DNA of 11,443 nt from Oscillospiraceae bacterium. GTDB lineage: Bacteria; Bacillota; Clostridia; Oscillospirales; Ruminococcaceae. The translations under genes were made by a program, and so were the position numbers. Within the stretch, counting starts at the first letter, position 1, and every line of letters begins with the position of its first letter. The stretch is from assembly GCA_017416665.1 (NCBI GenBank), contig JAFQBO010000313.1, forward strand, positions 1 to 11,443. The letters are read 5' to 3'. Shown one piece after another: positions 7,177 to 11,443 of the stretch. Under the pieces are notes generated by a model that was given only the letters and a program-made list of their open reading frames with translations, was not told the DNA's origin and ran no database searches.

Positions 7177-8109
7177 TTAACCCAGCTTTTGTCCCTTAGT
7201 TATTTTTCTTCCTCTGAGGAAGTTATCAGTTGTCATACGTTTACTGCCCTCGTACTGCACTTCAAGGAATGTTACACCCTTTCCGTCACCGCAGGCAACA
7301 GTAAAATTCTTTTCATCTGCAACAGTACCTGCTTCAGCGTTTCCTGTATCGGCAATACAGCTTCTGTATACTTTAAGACGCTTTCCGTCCATCATAGTAA
7401 AACCTGTAATACCTCTGATAACATTATGAACCTGCTGTGCAGGGAGTGTGAAGTCAAGGGAACTCATGTCCTTTGTAATCATTTTTGCGTATGTTGACTG
7501 CGAGTCGTCCTGTTTCTGCGGATTTAATGTTCCAAGCGTAATAGCGTTAAGAGTTTCAACCAAAACCTCTGCACCTGCTTTTGAAAGTAAATCATGAAGT
7601 TCATCAGCAGTCATGTTTTCAGTGATTTCCACTTCTTTTTTAATAAGCATATCACCTGTGTCAAGACCTTCTTCCATCATCATGGAGGTTACGCCTGTTT
7701 TTGTCTGTCCGTCAAGAATACTTCTCTGAATAGGAGCAGCACCTCTGTACTGCGGAAGAAGTGACGCATGGATATTGATACAGCCATACTTAGGAAGTTC
7801 AAGAATTTCCTTTGGCAGGATCTGTCCGTACGCAACAACTATAATAACATCAGGATTGATTTCCTTTAAAATTTCCATTGACTTTTCAGCGTCCTCACCC
7901 TTTCTGAGTGAAAGAGGCTGATAAACAGGAATATCAAATTCCTCCGCACACTTCTTTACCGGTGTCGGAATCATTTTATAGCCACGACCCTTAGGTCTGT
8001 CAGGCTGAGTAAAAACTGCCGCCACCTCGTCAATACCATTATCTGCAATTTCTTCAAGACATGGTACAGCAAAATCGGGAGTTCCCATAAAAACAATTTT
8101 CATTTCCAT
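7177..8109 (-). CDS. fmt: Methionyl-tRNA formyltransferase
   Basis: Fmt transfers a formyl group from 10-formyltetrahydrofolate to methionyl-tRNA(fMet) for translation initiation. The 310-residue protein starts MEMKIVFMGTPDFAVP. The catalytic triad Asn112, His114 and Asp150 sits in NIHASLLPQYRGAAPIQ (112-128) and EEGLDTGDM (146-154), the folate-binding formyltransferase signature. A smaller C-terminal OB-type tRNA-binding domain begins near residue 220. ATG 8109 is chosen because GAGG lies 9 nt upstream; an ATG at 8103 is also possible. The reading frame stays open further upstream into def, but that extension is only def read in another frame. Oddly, the usual NPWP loop after IRG (231-233) is missing, a 4-residue in-frame gap. 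Def, which removes the formyl group, is the adjacent gene 4 nt upstream. Confidence 0.95.
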   Translation of the reverse strand: MEMKIVFMGTPDFAVPCLEEIADNGIDEVAAVFTQPDRPKGRGYKMIPTPVKKCAEEFDIPVYQPLSLRKGEDAEKSMEILKEINPDVIIVVAYGQILPKEILELPKYGCINIHASLLPQYRGAAPIQRSILDGQTKTGVTSMMMEEGLDTGDMLIKKEVEITENMTADELHDLLSKAGAEVLVETLNAITLGTLNPQKQDDSQSTYAKMITKDMSSLDFTLPAQQVHNVIRGITGFTMMDGKRLKVYRSCIADTGNAEAGTVADEKNFTVACGDGKGVTFLEVQYEGSKRMTTDNFLRGRKITKGQKLG

Positions 8110-8113
8110 ATTA

Positions 8114-8575
8114 TTATTCCTCTTCAGGCTGAATACGTTCTTCAATGATGTCCACAAAAAGATTACCGTCAAGGTGATCGTTTTCATGACAGGCACACTG
8201 TGCACCGAGTTCCTTTAAATTCAGCTCAAAATATTCACCGAATCTGTTCTGTGCTTTAAGACGGCATTTCATAGGTCTTGTAACATAACCCCAGTCATCA
8301 GGGCATGAAAGACAGCCTTCTGTAACTCTCTGCTTGCCACTCATTTTTGTGATTTCTGGATTTATACATTCAATAACGCCATCACCGAAATCCATAATAA
8401 AGAGTCTTTTAAGGTATCCTACCTGAGGTGCGGCAAGACCTACACCCTGTGCCTTTGTAAGCGTTTCAATCATATCATCAAGAAGTTCTGCAAGCTTTTC
8501 ATCAAACTTTTCAACAGGCTTGCAGACTTTTCTTAAAATCGGATCTTCCTTTGTAACAATTTTTCTGATTGCCAT
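8114..8575 (-). CDS. def: Peptide deformylase
   Basis: Def removes the N-formyl group from nascent proteins and uses a metal ion, usually Fe2+. The 153-residue protein has the three family motifs: GVGLAAPQVG (44-53, Gln51), EGCLS (86-90, metal ligand Cys88) and HENDH (130-134, ligands His130 and His134, general base Glu131). The residue before the HExxH motif is Cys129 in a CACH context, where most family members have QH; this does not remove a ligand. ATG 8575 is preceded by GGGAG at 9 nt, and the gene starts 18 nt after the priA stop. It is followed after 4 nt by fmt, the usual functional pair. There is no C-terminal extension beyond the acidic PEEE end. Confidence 0.96.
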   Translation of the reverse strand: MAIRKIVTKEDPILRKVCKPVEKFDEKLAELLDDMIETLTKAQGVGLAAPQVGYLKRLFIMDFGDGVIECINPEITKMSGKQRVTEGCLSCPDDWGYVTRPMKCRLKAQNRFGEYFELNLKELGAQCACHENDHLDGNLFVDIIEERIQPEEE

Positions 8576-8593
8576 CTGTAACTTCTCCCTTTT

Positions 8594-11044
8594 CTAAATA
8601 CCAATATCGCCGTTCAAATCGGCATATATTACAGAATCTTTAAATTCTTTAAGGCTTTTTGTTTCTGAAAGTACTTTTCGTACAAAGTCACGGAACTCAG
8701 CCGTATTTTTACATTTTAAAATCAGACGGTAACGGTATTTTCCGTTTATCTTTCCATAGGAGCATCTGACAGGGCCAAGAACCCTGAGCGGAAATTTCAC
8801 ACCGTTCTGTACAAGCTTTTTTATAATTGAATGAATACCTGCCGAAAGTGAAACAGCCGTTGACTCTTCCTCACTGCTGACGCCGATTACACATATATCA
8901 CATACGGGCGGAAAAAGAAGTGCCTTTCGGATTGATATTTCCTCATGGTAAAAAGCCTGATAATCCTGCTTTGCCGCAAGATTCAGAACATAGTGATCGG
9001 GCATAAAAGTCTGAAGATACGCCCTTCCCTTTTTACTGCCTCTGCCACACCTGCCGACAACCTGTGCCGCAAGTGAAAATGTTCTTTCATAACTTCTGAA
9101 ATCACCTGCATACAGTGCCTTGTCAACCGAAAGAATTCCGACAAGTGTTACATTCGGAAAGTCCAGACCTTTACCAATCATCTGAGTACCGATCATGATG
9201 TCATACTTACCCTTACCGAAATCCCTGAAATTTTTTTCATATGAATATCTCGACATTGTTGTATCGGCATCCATACGAAGTATTCTTGCCTGTGGAAAAA
9301 GATTTTCCAGCTGTTCTTCAAGCTTCTGAGTACCAAAGCCCATCTGTTTAAGGCGTGTACTTCCACATTCCGCACACGATTCAGCTATCGGCTGACTGTG
9401 ACCGCAATAATGACACATAAGCAGGTCATTTACTTTATGGTAAGTCATCGGAATACTACAATTCGGACAGTAAACAGGCTTGTGACAGTCACAACAGCTT
9501 ATTATGGTATGATAACCTCTCCTGTTAAGGAGCAGTATTGTCTGTTCATTATTTTTGAGATTTTCATGTATTTCGCTGATTAAAATATTGCTGAATTCAG
9601 AAGTGTTTCCATCACTGCGTTCATCGTTCATATCAACGATTCCAACCTGCGGAAGTTCAAATCCGGAATAACGCTTTTTCATTTCCAGCAGTTCATAAAT
9701 ACCCTTTTGTGCATAGTAGTAGCTTTCAACCGATGGTGTTGCTGATGCAAGCAAAAGTACCGCTTTATGCGTACGGCATCGCTTTTTCGCCACATCTATG
9801 GCATGATATCTCGGAGCACTGTCTGATTTATAGGAACGTTCGCCCTCCTCATCAACAACAATAAGTCCGATATTATCAAACGGAGCAAAGATTGCACTTC
9901 GTGTTCCGACGGCAATTTTTGCAAGACCACGCTTTATGCGTTTAAACTCGTCCATACGCTGTCCGAGCGAGAGACTGCTGTGTATGACCGCAACCGTTTC
10001 ACCGTAAAGCTCACGGAATTTTCTGACAGTCTGAGGTGTTAGTGAAATTTCGGGAATAAGAACTATCGCCTGTTTTTCCATCGCTATGCATTCACCGATA
10101 AGCTTTTCAAAAACTGACGTTTTACCACTTCCTGTAACACCATGAAGCAGAAAGCAATGAGCCTTGTTTTCGGACATTTTATTATAAATTCTGTCAAAGA
10201 CCGCCTGCTGTTCATCTGTCAGAACAACGTCATCAACACTTCTTGTATTTTTTTCGCCAACTTCAACCGTACGGAAAACCTGATAATCGTGTTCCTTAAG
10301 AACACCTTTTTCAACAAGTTTTTTTTCGACCGAAGCTCCGACACCGCTGAGGTAACACGCCTCTTTTACAGAAATCTCCTCATTTTCGGATATTACCTTA
10401 ACAAGTGCCTTTTGTTTTACTGTAAGCTTAAAATCGTCAGGTGAAGACAGATACTCCTGTGTCAGTCCGGCTATTTTTACAGTATTGTCGCCGACCGCCT
10501 GTTTGCCATCAAGGGTATAATCCACAAAGCCTTTGGAAACAAGCGACTCAAGAACAAGTCCCATTCCTTTTGCCTTGATCTGTTCAGCCGTTTTGTCATG
10601 ATTCTGCGAATGTGTCAGCAGACTGTAAACTGAAATTTCATTGTCGGTAAGTTCAGAGACATCGTCCTGCAAAACCGGTTTATAATGCTCCTTAATATTT
10701 ATGTTCATTCCCGATGGAAGCATAGTTTTCACGGCATCATAGTAGGTACAGAACGTCGTATCTCTCAGCCAGTGCATAAGCTCCAGCATTTCAGAATTCA
10801 GTACAGCCTCATCGTCCTCGACCGACATAATATATTTAAGTCGTGAGCTATCGCTGTCATCAGCAGGTTCAATACTTAAAATCAGACCGACACGTTTTCT
10901 GTTTCCTTTGCCGAAAGGAACAAGAATTCTTTTTCCCGGCTGTACATACTGTACAAGTCTGTCCGGAACAAGATAACTGAAAGGTTTATCGAAAGCGATT
11001 GTCGCCGAACTGACAGCAACAGTCACCTTCATTTTATCTGTCAA
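8594..11044 (-). CDS. priA: Primosomal protein N', replication restart helicase PriA
   Basis: PriA is a superfamily 2 3'-to-5' helicase that recognises stalled forks and reloads the replisome. With the start at TTG 11044 the protein has 816 residues, chosen because AGGTG lies 9 nt upstream. A GTG at 11056 would add 4 residues but has no spaced ribosome site; ATG 11032 is 21 nt from it. Numbered from TTG: 3' DNA-end-binding domain (about 5-105), winged-helix region (about 200-250), Walker A GVTGSGKT (302-309), motif II DEEG (398-401), SAT motif (434-436), eight zinc cysteines in four pairs (517/520, 526/529, 544/547, 557/560), motif V GTQMIGKG (619-626) and motif VI QVVGRCGRG (661-669). Motif II is normally DEEH, so the Gly is notable. 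The gene follows rpoZ after 23 nt, without the coaBC seen between them in B. subtilis. Confidence 0.94.
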   Translation of the reverse strand: MTDKMKVTVAVSSATIAFDKPFSYLVPDRLVQYVQPGKRILVPFGKGNRKRVGLILSIEPADDSDSSRLKYIMSVEDDEAVLNSEMLELMHWLRDTTFCTYYDAVKTMLPSGMNINIKEHYKPVLQDDVSELTDNEISVYSLLTHSQNHDKTAEQIKAKGMGLVLESLVSKGFVDYTLDGKQAVGDNTVKIAGLTQEYLSSPDDFKLTVKQKALVKVISENEEISVKEACYLSGVGASVEKKLVEKGVLKEHDYQVFRTVEVGEKNTRSVDDVVLTDEQQAVFDRIYNKMSENKAHCFLLHGVTGSGKTSVFEKLIGECIAMEKQAIVLIPEISLTPQTVRKFRELYGETVAVIHSSLSLGQRMDEFKRIKRGLAKIAVGTRSAIFAPFDNIGLIVVDEEGERSYKSDSAPRYHAIDVAKKRCRTHKAVLLLASATPSVESYYYAQKGIYELLEMKKRYSGFELPQVGIVDMNDERSDGNTSEFSNILISEIHENLKNNEQTILLLNRRGYHTIISCCDCHKPVYCPNCSIPMTYHKVNDLLMCHYCGHSQPIAESCAECGSTRLKQMGFGTQKLEEQLENLFPQARILRMDADTTMSRYSYEKNFRDFGKGKYDIMIGTQMIGKGLDFPNVTLVGILSVDKALYAGDFRSYERTFSLAAQVVGRCGRGSKKGRAYLQTFMPDHYVLNLAAKQDYQAFYHEEISIRKALLFPPVCDICVIGVSSEEESTAVSLSAGIHSIIKKLVQNGVKFPLRVLGPVRCSYGKINGKYRYRLILKCKNTAEFRDFVRKVLSETKSLKEFKDSVIYADLNGDIGI

Positions 11045-11067
11045 AACCGCAGACACCTCATTTCAGT

Positions 11068-11328
11068 TTAAAATTCCATGTCATCAGTAACCGGAATTAC
11101 AGGTACAGACGGCATTTCAGGTTCTTTTTCTTCCCTTTTACCTTCAATAATTTTGAATTTACCGTTTGCAAATTCTTCAACGGCAGTTTTCACTGGTTTT
11201 TCTTCAAGAGTTTTCTTCTGTTCAACAAGTTCATCAGCGATTTCTCTTGCACGTTTTGCAACACCGATAACGAGTGAATAATAACTGTCATTTTTTGAAA
11301 TAAGCTGTGTAATAGCAGGTCTAAGCAT
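11068..11328 (-). CDS. rpoZ: DNA-directed RNA polymerase subunit omega
   Basis: Omega helps assemble and stabilise RNA polymerase by latching the beta-prime subunit. Starting at ATG 11328, the protein is 86 residues and begins MLRPAITQLI, followed by the family core DSYYSLVIGVAKRAREI (14-30), then KPVKTAVEEFANGKFKI (44-60) and a Glu/Pro-rich tail. This start is preferred over an in-frame upstream ATG at 11343 because it matches the family N-terminus and has AGGTG 7 nt before it. It overlaps the 3' end of gmk by 8 nt in another frame, indicating coupled translation. The gmk-rpoZ pair is widely conserved in bacteria. Confidence 0.94.
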   Translation of the reverse strand: MLRPAITQLISKNDSYYSLVIGVAKRAREIADELVEQKKTLEEKPVKTAVEEFANGKFKIIEGKREEKEPEMPSVPVIPVTDDMEF

Positions 11329-11443
11329 TTTTAAGCACCTCATCGATTAAATTTTTTGAATTGGCAGTTTTCATTGAATCTGCCTTAACTATAGTTTTAA
11401 AATCCTCTACTGCGTCTTCAAGAGCCGCATTAACGAGTATGTA
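11321..11443 (-). CDS. gmk: Guanylate kinase, C-terminal fragment (cut by window edge)
   Basis: The last 40 codons and TAG stop of a gene entering from the right edge. The fragment begins YILVNAALEDAVEDFKTIV and ends LIDEVLKNA. The Y-I-(L/V)-V-N-x-x-L-E-x-A-V-x-D pattern is the typical C-terminal strand and helix of guanylate kinase, which phosphorylates GMP to GDP. The P-loop and GMP-binding site lie outside the window. The identification also rests on its place directly before rpoZ, which it overlaps by 8 nt. It is partial only because of the window boundary. Confidence 0.85.
   Translation of the reverse strand, partial: YILVNAALEDAVEDFKTIVKADSMKTANSKNLIDEVLKNA

Noticed and set aside
8110..8205. 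A 32-residue N-terminal extension of Fmt
   Set aside because: It is the def 3' end read in another frame. The Fmt family starts at MKIVFMGTP, and GAGG is correctly spaced for ATG 8109.
10142..10444. Open frame on the + strand inside priA
   Set aside because: It is antisense to conserved helicase coding sequence and has no independent coding evidence.
1..11443. Mobile element, CRISPR array, tRNA, rRNA or riboswitch
   Set aside because: No transposase or integrase, direct-repeat array, tRNA-like cloverleaf or recognisable riboswitch core was seen. The genes are densely packed core functions of uniform style.

Overview
The window is a chromosomal housekeeping segment from a low-to-moderate G+C, Gram-positive bacterium. 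It is probably a member of the Clostridia, and possibly Ruminococcus/Oscillospiraceae-like; that lineage guess is inference from protein style, not a database match. Evidence for the broader placement is the Firmicutes-specific gene order, a PASTA-domain Ser/Thr kinase paired with its PP2C phosphatase, strong Shine-Dalgarno sites, frequent TTG starts, and a spoVM homologue, which belongs to the endospore-forming lineage.

All eleven recognised genes are on the minus strand, so transcription runs from the right edge to the left: gmk (3' end only) > rpoZ > priA > def > fmt > rsmB > rlmN > prpC > prkC > rsgA > thiN > spoVM. Most junctions are 0-23 nt gaps or short overlaps. The two larger gaps are 62 nt between prpC and prkC and 46 nt between thiN and spoVM. 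No stretch of 300 bases lacks a gene. This is the gene order known from Bacillus subtilis (gmk-rpoZ-coaBC-priA-def-fmt-rsmB-rlmN-prpC-prkC-rsgA-rpe-thiN-spoVM), but with coaBC and rpe absent from their usual positions.

By function, the right part serves nucleotide supply and transcription (gmk, rpoZ) and replication restart (priA). The middle handles initiator-protein formylation and deformylation (fmt, def) and rRNA/tRNA methylation (rsmB, rlmN). The left part holds a membrane signalling pair (prkC kinase, prpC phosphatase), a ribosome-assembly GTPase (rsgA) that is a known PrkC substrate in B. subtilis, thiamine pyrophosphate synthesis (thiN), and a tiny sporulation peptide (spoVM).

The left 56 bases hold a hairpin followed by a T-rich run on the + strand. 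It looks like an intrinsic terminator for a convergent gene just outside the window.

No mobile element, CRISPR array, tRNA, rRNA or wholly new system is visible. The points most worth a second look are the 29-codon spoVM gene with a TTG start, a His-to-Gly change in the DEAH-type motif II of PriA, a four-residue gap removing the conserved NPWP loop of Fmt, the Glu-rich extracellular tail of the PASTA kinase, and the loss of coaBC and rpe from the cluster.
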